Assembly: GCA_028293565.1 (NCBI GenBank)
Contig: JAQGON010000016.1
Coordinates: forward strand, 1 to 64,000
Origin: Verrucomicrobiota bacterium
GTDB lineage: Bacteria; Verrucomicrobiota; Verrucomicrobiia; Opitutales; Opitutaceae
Direction of reading: 5' to 3'
DNA: 64,000 bases
A program made the position numbers and the translations under genes. How positions within the stretch are numbered: the first letter of the stretch is position 1; the number at the start of each line of letters is the position of its first letter. Below are positions 41,897 to 50,255 of the stretch, one piece after another. The notes beneath the pieces were generated by a model. The model saw only the letters and a list, made by a program, of their open reading frames with translations. It did no database searches and was not told the DNA's origin.

Positions 41897-43032
41897 CCTC
41901 ACCCGCCTCCAACCCGACCGACACCGGGGCCGCGTCGAAGGTGGTCCTGCTGCCGGACGCCTTGTTTTTCGCGCGCGCCGCGGCGATCACGGCCGGCGCC
42001 ACGGCGGCCGAGGCGGCCGCGCAGGTCGAGCTCGCGCTCGAAGCTTCGTCGCCTTTCCCCGCGGCGCAGCTGTTTTATGGCTTTCACTGGCTGCCCGGCG
42101 CGGAACGCGCCCTCGTGTTTGCGGCCTACCGCCGCCGTTTTCCGCGCGAACAGGTCGAGGCATGGAGCGGCGCCGAGCTGGTGCTCCCGGCCTTTGCCGC
42201 GCTGTTCGGCAGCGAGGTCGAGCCGGCCACGACGATGCTCGTGACGTCGGTGGAGGGGCTGACCGCGATCCATTGGGACCAGGGACGAATTCCGGCGGCC
42301 GTGCTGTTTCGTCCGTGGTCCTCCGACGCCACGGAGGCCGGGCGCGCGGTGGTCCGCGACGAGCTGCTGCGGGGCATCGCCGCTAGCCGGCAGGTGATCG
42401 AACTTCCGGCGCCGCCGCTGGCGGAGGCCGCGGCGCGGGGCGGCAGCGAGTTTTCCTTTCGCGCGGGCGAGCGCGTTTCCCGGCTGCCAGCCGCGTCGGC
42501 CGCGACGCTCGATGTGCGCGACAAGGCCGAGCTTGCCGCCTTCCGTCAGGGCCGCGCACGCGACGTGATGCTCTGGCGGGTTTTCATCGGCTGCGCGGCG
42601 GCGATCGTGCTGGTGGGGCTCGGGTGCGCCGGACTTTACGGCGCCGGTTTTTGGGAAAGGACCCGCGAGCGGAAAGTGAAGGCGCAGCAGCCGGTGGTCG
42701 ACCAGGTCATGACGGCGCAGACGCTTTCGACGCGGATCAACGAGCTTTCCTCGAAGCGGCTCCTGCCGCTGGAAATGATCTCGCTGGTAAGCGGGATCAA
42801 GCCGGCCTCGATCCAGTTCCAGCGCACGACGACCGAGGGCCTGTACACGCTGAAGGTCGATGCGCAGACCGCATCGCCGGCTGAGGTGTCGACTTTCCGC
42901 TCGGCGCTCGCCGACCTGCCGGCGGTCGAGCGGGTCGAGGTGCGCGACCAGCGCACGCGCGACAACCTCATGTCGTTCACCCTGGTGGTCAGCTTCAAAC
43001 CCGACGTGCTCAAGCCCGCGACCCCGTCATGA
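41893..43032 (+). CDS. Probable GspL/PilN-like type II secretion component
   Basis: ATGA overlap with gspK; N-terminal soluble domain, single TM (VFIGCAAAIVLVGLGCAGLYGAGF), coiled coil and PilN-like C-terminal domain. Confidence 0.65.
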   Translation: MTSPASNPTDTGAASKVVLLPDALFFARAAAITAGATAAEAAAQVELALEASSPFPAAQLFYGFHWLPGAERALVFAAYRRRFPREQVEAWSGAELVLPAFAALFGSEVEPATTMLVTSVEGLTAIHWDQGRIPAAVLFRPWSSDATEAGRAVVRDELLRGIAASRQVIELPAPPLAEAAARGGSEFSFRAGERVSRLPAASAATLDVRDKAELAAFRQGRARDVMLWRVFIGCAAAIVLVGLGCAGLYGAGFWERTRERKVKAQQPVVDQVMTAQTLSTRINELSSKRLLPLEMISLVSGIKPASIQFQRTTTEGLYTLKVDAQTASPAEVSTFRSALADLPAVERVEVRDQRTRDNLMSFTLVVSFKPDVLKPATPS

Positions 43033-43559
43033 GACCCTTGAAGGCATTTTTCCTTGGCCGGCTGCTGCGCGAGAAGCTGCTGCTGGTGACGATCGCGGCG
43101 CTGGTCGCGGTGACGGTGCTGCTGAGCTTCAGCAGGCGCGCCGGGATTTTCTGGCGGCTGCAGCGCACCACGACGGTCACCCTGGCCGAGCAGCAGCAGT
43201 GGCTGCAGAACCGCCGGTCGATCGAGCAGGGGGCGGAGGCGGCGGCGCGGAACCTGGACCCGGCGCGGACGCTCGACGACACCCGGCTCGTGGGCGAGCT
43301 CAACGCGCTGGCCCGCGGCCAGGGCCTGCGCTTCACCAACGACACGCCGCAGACCGTGCGCAGCGGACAGTTCGCGATGCACACCGTGCAGTTCAATTTG
43401 CTGAAGTGCGACTGGGAGGCCCTGAAGCGCTTCTACCTGGAGCTGACGAAGCGTTCGCCCTACGTCGGCATCGAGCAGTTCAGCCTCCAGGCCGAGCGGG
43501 CCAACCCCGCGCAGCTGAACGCCTCGCTCCGCGTCTCGTCGATCGAGATCGTACGATAG
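43029..43559 (+). CDS. Probable GspM-like type II secretion component
   Basis: ATGA overlap; N-terminal TM (LLVTIAALVAVTVLLSF); periplasmic domain; operon position. Confidence 0.65.
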   Translation: MRPLKAFFLGRLLREKLLLVTIAALVAVTVLLSFSRRAGIFWRLQRTTTVTLAEQQQWLQNRRSIEQGAEAAARNLDPARTLDDTRLVGELNALARGQGLRFTNDTPQTVRSGQFAMHTVQFNLLKCDWEALKRFYLELTKRSPYVGIEQFSLQAERANPAQLNASLRVSSIEIVR

Positions 43560-43564
43560 AAACC

Positions 43565-43711
43565 TCGCAGTTCGCAGTTCGGAGATCGCAGTTCGGAGAT
43601 CCGTCCGGCGCGGGCCGCGGTCAGGGTATCCTATCCACTGGCGAAACTGCCGCGCCTCATCTCGGGGGCGCCGGGGTCGGCGAACTCCGAACTGCGAACT
43701 CCGAACTGCGA
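43565..43711. repeat. Intergenic inverted repeat of TTCGCAGTTCGGA units
   Basis: Left tcgcagttcgcagttcggagatcgcagttcggag, right cgaactccgaactgcgaactccgaactgcga. Confidence 0.8.
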
Positions 43712-43807
43712 TCAGCGCGCGTCGCGCTGATTCTGACTGTTCTGTTACGAACCTGCGCCCGATTCCCACTCGCCATGACCGGCGCTTCGGATGAATTCGG
43801 AGGCGAT

Positions 43808-44962
43808 ATGAGGTCGGTGCAGATTCAAGGACGGGTCGTCGTGGTGGCCGGGTTGCTGGCCTGGCTCTCGCCGCGCCAGGGCCGGGCGGAGGATTCCGTC
43901 GCCTACAAATACGAGGACTACGCCGAATCCGGCGGACGCATCTCCGTGCAGGCCCAATACGGCCGGGTCGAAAAAGACCTCGGCCCCGACCTGCATTTCA
44001 AGCTGCAGGGCGTGATCGACGCCATCGCCGGCGCGACGCCCAACGGCGAGCCCCCCGCGACTCCGGGCGGGCCGGTGCCGCTCACCGAGCTGCACGATCG
44101 GCGGAAGGCCTGGAGCACGGAGCTTTCGCGGCAGTTTCCGCGGGTGAACGTCACGCTTGGCTACGCGAACAGCCGCGAGAGCGATTACGTCTCGGACGCG
44201 TGGTCGGTCAACACGCTGACGGATTTCAACCAGAAGAACACCACGCTGCTGGCCGGCGTGGCCGTGACCAACGACGATGTCCGCGTGCTCTACCTCTTCA
44301 AGGATCAGAAAAAACGCAGCCTCGACCTGATCGCGGGGGTCACGCAGCTGCTGGGTCCGTCGACCTCGGTGACCTGCAACCTCGGTTACGGCCGCAGCAC
44401 GGGATTTCTGGGCGATCCTTACCGGCTGATCCAGAAACGCACGGAGGTTTTTCCCGGGCTGTTCCTGCCGGTGGATTACGGCGAGAGCCGCCCGCACGAG
44501 CGCGACAAGTGGACAGTGCAGGCCTCGGTCAACCACGCGGTCGCCGCCGTGCACGGTGCCGTCGAGGCGGGCTACCGGTATTATCAGGATTCCTTCGGCT
44601 CGCGCGCGCACACGGTCGAGGCGGCGTGGTTCCAGCAGTGCGGCGAGCACCTCGTGCTGAGCCCCTCGGTCCGCTTCTACGAGCAGGACGCCGCCGACTT
44701 CTACCTCATCTCGCTGAACGGCCAGGGCTTCACCCCGGCGTTCAAACCGAATCCGGCGGGCCCGTATTATTCGTCCGACTACCGGCTCTCCGCGCTGCGC
44801 AGTCTCACCCTCGGGTTGAAGGCGGTGTGGACGTTCAACGCCTCCTGGCAGTTTGACGCGGCGATCGAAAAGTACGAGATGCGCGGCACGGACGGCATGA
44901 CCTCGCAAAGCGCCTATCCCCGGGCCACGATGAAAACGGTCGGCCTGAAATTTACCTGGTGA
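43808..44962 (+). CDS. DUF3570 domain-containing outer-membrane protein
   Basis: Signal peptide, VAYKYEDYAESGGRISVQAQYGRVEKDL...LQGVIDAIAGATPNG; beta-barrel ending in FTW; next to ApbE/TlpA/DUF4266. Confidence 0.85.
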   Translation: MRSVQIQGRVVVVAGLLAWLSPRQGRAEDSVAYKYEDYAESGGRISVQAQYGRVEKDLGPDLHFKLQGVIDAIAGATPNGEPPATPGGPVPLTELHDRRKAWSTELSRQFPRVNVTLGYANSRESDYVSDAWSVNTLTDFNQKNTTLLAGVAVTNDDVRVLYLFKDQKKRSLDLIAGVTQLLGPSTSVTCNLGYGRSTGFLGDPYRLIQKRTEVFPGLFLPVDYGESRPHERDKWTVQASVNHAVAAVHGAVEAGYRYYQDSFGSRAHTVEAAWFQQCGEHLVLSPSVRFYEQDAADFYLISLNGQGFTPAFKPNPAGPYYSSDYRLSALRSLTLGLKAVWTFNASWQFDAAIEKYEMRGTDGMTSQSAYPRATMKTVGLKFTW

Positions 44963-44972
44963 ACCTTTTCGC

Positions 44973-45965
44973 ATGGCGATGATCGCACAGTCCAGCCGGC
45001 CCCAGCCGCCGACCCCGGGTTCATCGACGCCGGCGGGTCCGCTGCGGCGCCTGGCATTTCCCGCGATGGGCACGACCTGCGAAGTCCAGTACGCCACGAA
45101 CGACGTGGCGCAGGGGCTGGCCTTCGAGCGCGCGGCGGTCGGATGGGCGACGGCGTTCGAGGCGAAATACTCGCGGTTCCGTCCGGACAGCCTGGTCAGC
45201 CGGATCAATTCCGCCGCGGGCCGGGAGTGGGTCGCGATCGATCCGGAGATGGAGCAGATGCTCAAGCTGTGCGAGACGCTCCATTTCATGACGCACGGCG
45301 TGCTCGATGCGACCGCGCTGCCGCTGATCCGGCTCTGGAACTACAAGGCCGAGCAGCCGGTGGTGCCGACGCCGGCGCAGATCGCCGATGCGCGCCGGCT
45401 GGTGGGGTGGCCGAAGGTGCAGCGGGCGCCGGGGAAAGTTTTTCTGCCCGAGGAGGGAATGGCGCTCGATTTTGGCGGGTTCGGCAAGGAGTACGCGGTC
45501 GACATGGTCGCGCAGCTCGCGCTCGACCACGGGATCGCGAACGCGCTCGTGGATTTCGGCCACGACCTGCGCGCGCTCGGAGCGCCGCCGGGAAAACCCG
45601 CGTGGCACATCGGGCTCGAGGATCCGGCGAAGCCCGGAACGGTGTCGGCGAGCGTCGCGCTGACGGGCGGCAAGGGCATCGCCTCGTCGGGCGATTACAT
45701 CCGTTGCTTCACGGTCGCCGGAAAGCGCTACGGGCACATTATCGATCCCCGCACCGGCTCGCCCGTCGCGAACGGCTGCCTCCAGGCCACCGTGATCGCC
45801 GGCAGCTGCCTCCAGGCCGGCGTGCTTTCGACCACGGCCTTCGTGATGGGCGTGCCGAAGGGCATTGAATTCATCCAGGCCTGTCCGGGGGCCGAAGGCC
45901 TGCTGATCATGTCCAACGCCCGCGCGCAGACCCGCGCGTTTTTCAATTATGTCGCCGCGACTTGA
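44973..45965 (+). CDS. apbE: FAD:protein FMN transferase (ApbE family)
   Basis: FPAMGTTCEVQY, DFGGFGKEYAVDMVAQLALDHGIANALVDFGHDLRALG, HIIDPRTGSPV, AGSCLQAGVLSTTAFVMG. Confidence 0.93.
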   Translation: MAMIAQSSRPQPPTPGSSTPAGPLRRLAFPAMGTTCEVQYATNDVAQGLAFERAAVGWATAFEAKYSRFRPDSLVSRINSAAGREWVAIDPEMEQMLKLCETLHFMTHGVLDATALPLIRLWNYKAEQPVVPTPAQIADARRLVGWPKVQRAPGKVFLPEEGMALDFGGFGKEYAVDMVAQLALDHGIANALVDFGHDLRALGAPPGKPAWHIGLEDPAKPGTVSASVALTGGKGIASSGDYIRCFTVAGKRYGHIIDPRTGSPVANGCLQATVIAGSCLQAGVLSTTAFVMGVPKGIEFIQACPGAEGLLIMSNARAQTRAFFNYVAAT

Positions 45966-46503
45966 ATCATTGTTCGAAGACCGAGGCGGAACGAGAACGC
46001 TCCTCTCCCGTTTCGGAGTCCGATTGCTCGCGGTCGCCGCCGTGCTCGGGATGGCTGTCGCCGCGCGCGGCGAGCTCAAGACCGGCGATCCGTTTCCCTC
46101 CTTCGCTTCCGCCAGCGCGGACGGGGCGCTCCCGGCAACCGCGGGCCATGTCACCATCGTGGATTTCTGGGCATCGTGGTGCGCGCCCTGCAAGGCGTCG
46201 TTTCCGTTTTATGCGCGGTTGCAGGCGGACTATGCGGGCCGCGGCGTGATCGTGATCGCGGTGAGCGTCGACGAAAAGCGCGCCGCCTATGAGGCGTTCG
46301 TGAAGAAACATCAGCCGCCATTCGTCACGCTGCTCGACCGGGACAGGCAGCTGGTCCGGAACGTGGGGCCGCCGGCGATGCCGACCTCGTATGTGCTCGG
46401 CCGCGATGGGAAGGTCCGCTTCATCCATGTCGGATTCCACGGCGCCGAGACCGAGAAGGAAATGCGCGCCCAGCTCGAATCGCTGCTCGGGGAAAAACCA
46501 TGA
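45949..46503 (+). CDS. TlpA-family thioredoxin-like protein
   Basis: TM, then VTIVDFWASWCAPCKASFPFYARLQ; overlaps the apbE 3' end by 17 bp. Confidence 0.92.
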   Translation: MSPRLESLFEDRGGTRTLLSRFGVRLLAVAAVLGMAVAARGELKTGDPFPSFASASADGALPATAGHVTIVDFWASWCAPCKASFPFYARLQADYAGRGVIVIAVSVDEKRAAYEAFVKKHQPPFVTLLDRDRQLVRNVGPPAMPTSYVLGRDGKVRFIHVGFHGAETEKEMRAQLESLLGEKP

Positions 46504-46528
46504 ACACTAGAGCCTTGATCACCCCGAG

Positions 46529-46618
46529 GTGGAGCGCATTGCCCCCAATGCGCTGGCGGTGCGAGCGGACTTTGGTGATCGACGGAGCGTCCAATGCGTT
46601 GAGGGCAACGCGTTCCAC
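46529..46618. repeat. 90-bp REPIN-like element, family B
   Basis: gtggagcgcattgcccccaatgcgctggcg...ggagcgtccaatgcgttgagggcaacgcgttccac; same length as 22452..22541. Confidence 0.88.
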
Positions 46619-46701
46619 CCGCGAAACACGGACCCGAAAAGGCGTTTCGCGATTTCGTCGTTCCGTGGTTCCGCGATAGCCCCACGTCAGACACCTTTCA
46701 C

Positions 46702-46941
46702 ATGAAGACATTGACCTCCCGTTTTGTGCTGACCGCAGCACTCGCGATCCTGCTGGGCGGAAGTTTTGCCGGCTGCACCGCGGTGCACGTCGAGCCGTGG
46801 GAGCGGGCGACCCTGGCGAGCTATTCGCTGCGGCCCGACCGCGATCCGCTGGCCACCGCGATGGCGGAGCACACTTTTTTTTCCCGCGAGGCGGCGAACG
46901 GCGGCCGGGGCGTCGGCGGCAGCGGTTGCGGTTGCAACTAA
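46702..46941 (+). CDS. DUF4266-like small lipoprotein ending in GSGCGCN
   Basis: 79 aa; FAGC lipobox-like site; WERATLASYSLRPDRDPLATAMAEHTFFSREAANGGRGVGGSGCGCN. Confidence 0.85.
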   Translation: MKTLTSRFVLTAALAILLGGSFAGCTAVHVEPWERATLASYSLRPDRDPLATAMAEHTFFSREAANGGRGVGGSGCGCN

Positions 46942-46951
46942 ACCGGAATGA

Positions 46952-47077
46952 GGCAGTTGAGAGGAAAGCTGGAAGTGGAAGATTGAAAGCCGGGCGGCTC
47001 GCAACCGTCGGGTCCGGGACCGAGGCTGCGACCGGCAGTCCGGTCTTTCAACTTTCAGCTGCATCCCTTCAACTGCC
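46952..47077. repeat. Imperfect inverted repeat of AAAGTTGAAAG-type units
   Basis: Left ggcagttgagaggaaagctggaag..gattgaaag; right ctttcaactttcagctgcatcccttcaactgcc. Confidence 0.65.
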
Positions 47078-47092
47078 GGCCGCCTGCCCGCC

Positions 47093-47767
47093 ATGCGCAT
47101 CCTTGTGATCGAAGACGAACCCCAGCTCGCGCGGCACGTCACCAGCGCGCTGACCCGTCACGGACATGTCGCGACCGCTCATTTCGACGGCGCGGACGGA
47201 CTCAAGGCCGCGCTGGCGGACTTCCCCGATCTCGTCGTGCTCGACCTGAATCTCCCGACGCTGGACGGACTGACCGTGCTCTCGCGGCTCCGCTCCGCGG
47301 GCAGCCCGGCGCGGGTCCTGATCCTCACGGCTCGCGGCGATGTCGAACACCGCGTGAAGGGCCTCAACGCCGGCGCCGACGATTACCTGGCGAAGCCTTT
47401 TTCGCTCGATGAGCTGGTGGCCCGCGTCGAGGCGCTCGGCCGGCGCGGGTCGACTCCGACCGCGGCCGATCTCCTGAAGGTCGCGGATCTCCACATGGAC
47501 GTGCAGCATCGGCGGGTGACGCGCGCCGGGAAGCCGGTGGCGCTGTCGCCGCGCGAGTTCGACGTGCTCCAGGTGCTGATGCAGGAGCCCGGCCGGGTAT
47601 TCTCCCGCACCGAGCTTTGCGAGCGGGTCTGGCAGCGCGACCACGAATACGACACGAGGACCGTGGAGATTTTCATCACGCGGCTGCGGAAGAAAATCGA
47701 CTCGGCCTTCGCCCTGCCGCTGATCCACACCCTTCGCTCGGTCGGATACACGATCCGCGCCTCCTGA
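47093..47767 (+). CDS. OmpR-family response regulator
   Basis: MRILVIEDEPQLARHVTSAL receiver; winged helix FSRTELCERVWQRDHEYDTRTVEIFITRLRKKI. Confidence 0.95.
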   Translation: MRILVIEDEPQLARHVTSALTRHGHVATAHFDGADGLKAALADFPDLVVLDLNLPTLDGLTVLSRLRSAGSPARVLILTARGDVEHRVKGLNAGADDYLAKPFSLDELVARVEALGRRGSTPTAADLLKVADLHMDVQHRRVTRAGKPVALSPREFDVLQVLMQEPGRVFSRTELCERVWQRDHEYDTRTVEIFITRLRKKIDSAFALPLIHTLRSVGYTIRAS

Positions 47768-47832
47768 ACCACGGACTCCGCCATGCTCGGCCAAGATCGG
47801 CGAAAACCAGCGGTGAAAAAAATGACCCGGAT

Positions 47833-48477
47833 ATGAAAGCGTTTCGTCCGATCATGATCGCTCTCCTTGGCGGTGCGATGGCCTCGGTGAGTTTCGCACA
47901 GGCGGTGATCGAGGGTCGCGTGGCGCTGCCGAAGTCGCGGAGCGCGCCGGTCGTCAACAAGCGTTATGAAATCGTGACCAAGGGCGGGGTCGTCGCCACG
48001 AATCCGCCGCTGGCGGTGGTCTACCTCGAGGGCGACTTTCCGCGGCCGGCGCCGGCGCCGGTGGTTTCGATGGCGCAGCGGGATCTGGCCTTCGTGCCGC
48101 TGCTGCTCCCGGTGCAGGCCGGCACGAAGGTCGAGTTTCCGAATCTCGACGACACCTACCACGACGTTTTTTCCTATTCGGCGCCGAAGCGATTCGATCT
48201 GGGGCGCTACCTGGCGGATGAAAAACCGGTCCCGAGCCAGACCTTCGATGTTCCCGGCCTGGTCACGCTGCGGTGCGACATCCACGAGCACATGCGCGGG
48301 CTGATCCTGGTGCTGGCGACGCCCCATTTTGTCGTCACCGATCCGGACGGGCATTTCCGCCTCGAGGGCCTTCCCGCCGGCCGGTTCACGCTCAGGGCCT
48401 GGGTCGACAGCAAGACGACGCTCGCGCAGCCGGTCGACCTGCAGGCGGGTTCGACGCTGAAGGTGGATTTCCCGTGA
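47833..48477 (+). CDS. Cupredoxin/methylamine-utilization-like secreted protein
   Basis: Signal peptide; VEFPNLDDTYHDVFSYS and LRCDIHEHMRGLILVL (His...Cys-x2-His-x-His-Met copper-type ligands); C-terminal carboxypeptidase-regulatory-like region. Confidence 0.82.
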   Translation: MKAFRPIMIALLGGAMASVSFAQAVIEGRVALPKSRSAPVVNKRYEIVTKGGVVATNPPLAVVYLEGDFPRPAPAPVVSMAQRDLAFVPLLLPVQAGTKVEFPNLDDTYHDVFSYSAPKRFDLGRYLADEKPVPSQTFDVPGLVTLRCDIHEHMRGLILVLATPHFVVTDPDGHFRLEGLPAGRFTLRAWVDSKTTLAQPVDLQAGSTLKVDFP

Positions 48478-50255
48478 TCGCGCCGGCGATGCCTCCGCGC
48501 CCGTCGCTGGGCAGCTTTCGGACGAAGCTGCTTGTGGCGATGATGCTCGTGGTCTCGGCGGTGACCGGGCTGACGCTGTATTTCGCGCAGCGCAAGCTCG
48601 TCGCCGGCGTCGAGCGCGATCTCGAACGCGGCTTCCAGGCGAAGCTCGACGCGCTGCACAACCTGCAGGAGCTGCGGCACGCGGCGCTGGTGGAGCGTTG
48701 CCGCGACCTCGTGCGCAAGCCGCGGATCCACGCCGCGCTCGAGGATGGCGCGCCGGACCTGCTGTATCCGAGCGCGCGCGACGAACTCCGCGACGTGATG
48801 GAAACCGACGCGAGCCTTTCGCCGGAGCAGGCGGCCTACGCGCTGCACGCGGAGTTCTACCGCTTTCTCGATCATGCGGGGGCGGTGATCAGGCCGGCAA
48901 GCGCCCAGGATGTCGGGCCGCTCGCGCCGGCGGAGGAGGCGCAGCTCGCGCTCCCGGGCCTTCCCGACCGGCAGCAGATCGGCTACCTCGTCCGGAAACC
49001 CGGCGGCCTCGCGGCGATTTCCGAAGTCATCGCGATGCCGATCATTTCGAGCGAGACCGGCGAGGCGATCGCGGCGATTGCCCTGGGATTCAAGCCGGTG
49101 CCGCGCCTCGCCGTTTCCGACTCGGGCATCCGGAGCGGGCTCTGGCTTGGCGGCGCGCTGCACCTTCCCGCGATCGATCCTGCGGAGGAGGCGGCGATTG
49201 CGGACGAGATCAGCCAGCGGAGCGCCGCGCCGGGGGCCGTGGAAACGCGCTTCACGCGCACGGTCGCGGGCGCGCCGCACCTGCTGTTCTACAAGCGCCT
49301 CAATCCCGGCTCGCGGTTTCCGGCGGCGTACGAGGTCTCGCTTTACCCGCTCGCCGAGCTGGAGCGGCAGCAGCGGCAGCTCCGCTGGCAGGTGGTCGCC
49401 GCGGGCGGGCTCCTCCTGCTGATCGGGCTGGGGGCGAGCCACATCCTCGCCCGCCGCCTGGCGGTGCCGGTGGAGAAGCTCGCGGTGGATTCCGCGGAAA
49501 ATTTCGCGCAGCGCGAACGCGCCGAAGCCGCGCTGGAATCGACGAGCGAGGAGCTGCAGCGGGCGGCGCGGTTCTCGGCGGATGCGTCGCACCAGCTGAA
49601 GACCCCGGTCACGGTCCTGCGGGCGGGGCTCGAGGAACTGCTGGCGCGCGAGAATCTCACGCCCGACGAATGCCGGGAAATTTCCGCGCTGGTTCACCAG
49701 ACCTACCGTCTCTCCAGCGTGATCGAGGACCTGCTGCTGCTGTCGCGGATGGACGCAGGCCGGCTGAAGATCGACTTCGTGCCGGTGAACCTGAGCCAGC
49801 TGATCGAGGCTTCGCTCGACGACCTTGGCGCGTTGCCGGACGCGCTGGACCTCCAGGTCGAGACCGATTTTCCCTGCGACCTGCACATCTTCGGGGAGAA
49901 AGGCTACGCCGCGCTGATCCTCCAGAACCTTTTGGAAAACGCCCGGAAGTACAATCACCCCGGTGGGCGGATCCGGATCCAGGCCCGCGTCGACGGCGAC
50001 GCGGTGCGGCTGCTGGTTGCGAACACCGGCACGCCGATCACGGCGGCGATGCAGGAGCATATTTTCGAGCGGTTCCACCGCGGCGCCGTCGGCGAGAACG
50101 TGCCCGGTTACGGGCTGGGCCTGAACCTCGCGCGGCAGCTGGCCTGCCTGCACCAGGGCGACCTGCGGCTTGTGCGCTCCGACGGCGAGTGGACCGAATT
50201 CGAGGTCCGTTTCCGGCTGGCCCCGGCGCCCGCGGAGGCGGGGACGCGCCCATGA
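48474..50255 (+). CDS. Sensor histidine kinase (GTG start overlapping the upstream stop)
   Basis: Two TMs, FSADASHQLKTPVTVLRAGLEELL H-box, HATPase VPGYGLGLNLARQ. Confidence 0.9.
   Translation: MIAPAMPPRPSLGSFRTKLLVAMMLVVSAVTGLTLYFAQRKLVAGVERDLERGFQAKLDALHNLQELRHAALVERCRDLVRKPRIHAALEDGAPDLLYPSARDELRDVMETDASLSPEQAAYALHAEFYRFLDHAGAVIRPASAQDVGPLAPAEEAQLALPGLPDRQQIGYLVRKPGGLAAISEVIAMPIISSETGEAIAAIALGFKPVPRLAVSDSGIRSGLWLGGALHLPAIDPAEEAAIADEISQRSAAPGAVETRFTRTVAGAPHLLFYKRLNPGSRFPAAYEVSLYPLAELERQQRQLRWQVVAAGGLLLLIGLGASHILARRLAVPVEKLAVDSAENFAQRERAEAALESTSEELQRAARFSADASHQLKTPVTVLRAGLEELLARENLTPDECREISALVHQTYRLSSVIEDLLLLSRMDAGRLKIDFVPVNLSQLIEASLDDLGALPDALDLQVETDFPCDLHIFGEKGYAALILQNLLENARKYNHPGGRIRIQARVDGDAVRLLVANTGTPITAAMQEHIFERFHRGAVGENVPGYGLGLNLARQLACLHQGDLRLVRSDGEWTEFEVRFRLAPAPAEAGTRP

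Noticed and set aside
43620-43760. Possible extra small ORFs in the gspM-DUF3570 gap
   Set aside because: Sequence is dominated by the TTCGCAGTTCGGA inverted repeat; in-frame translations are repeat-derived.
48698-50251. Upstream part of the 934-aa ORF 48698..51502
   Set aside because: Overlaps the histidine kinase out of frame; only the portion from 50252 has a signal peptide and beta-barrel pattern.
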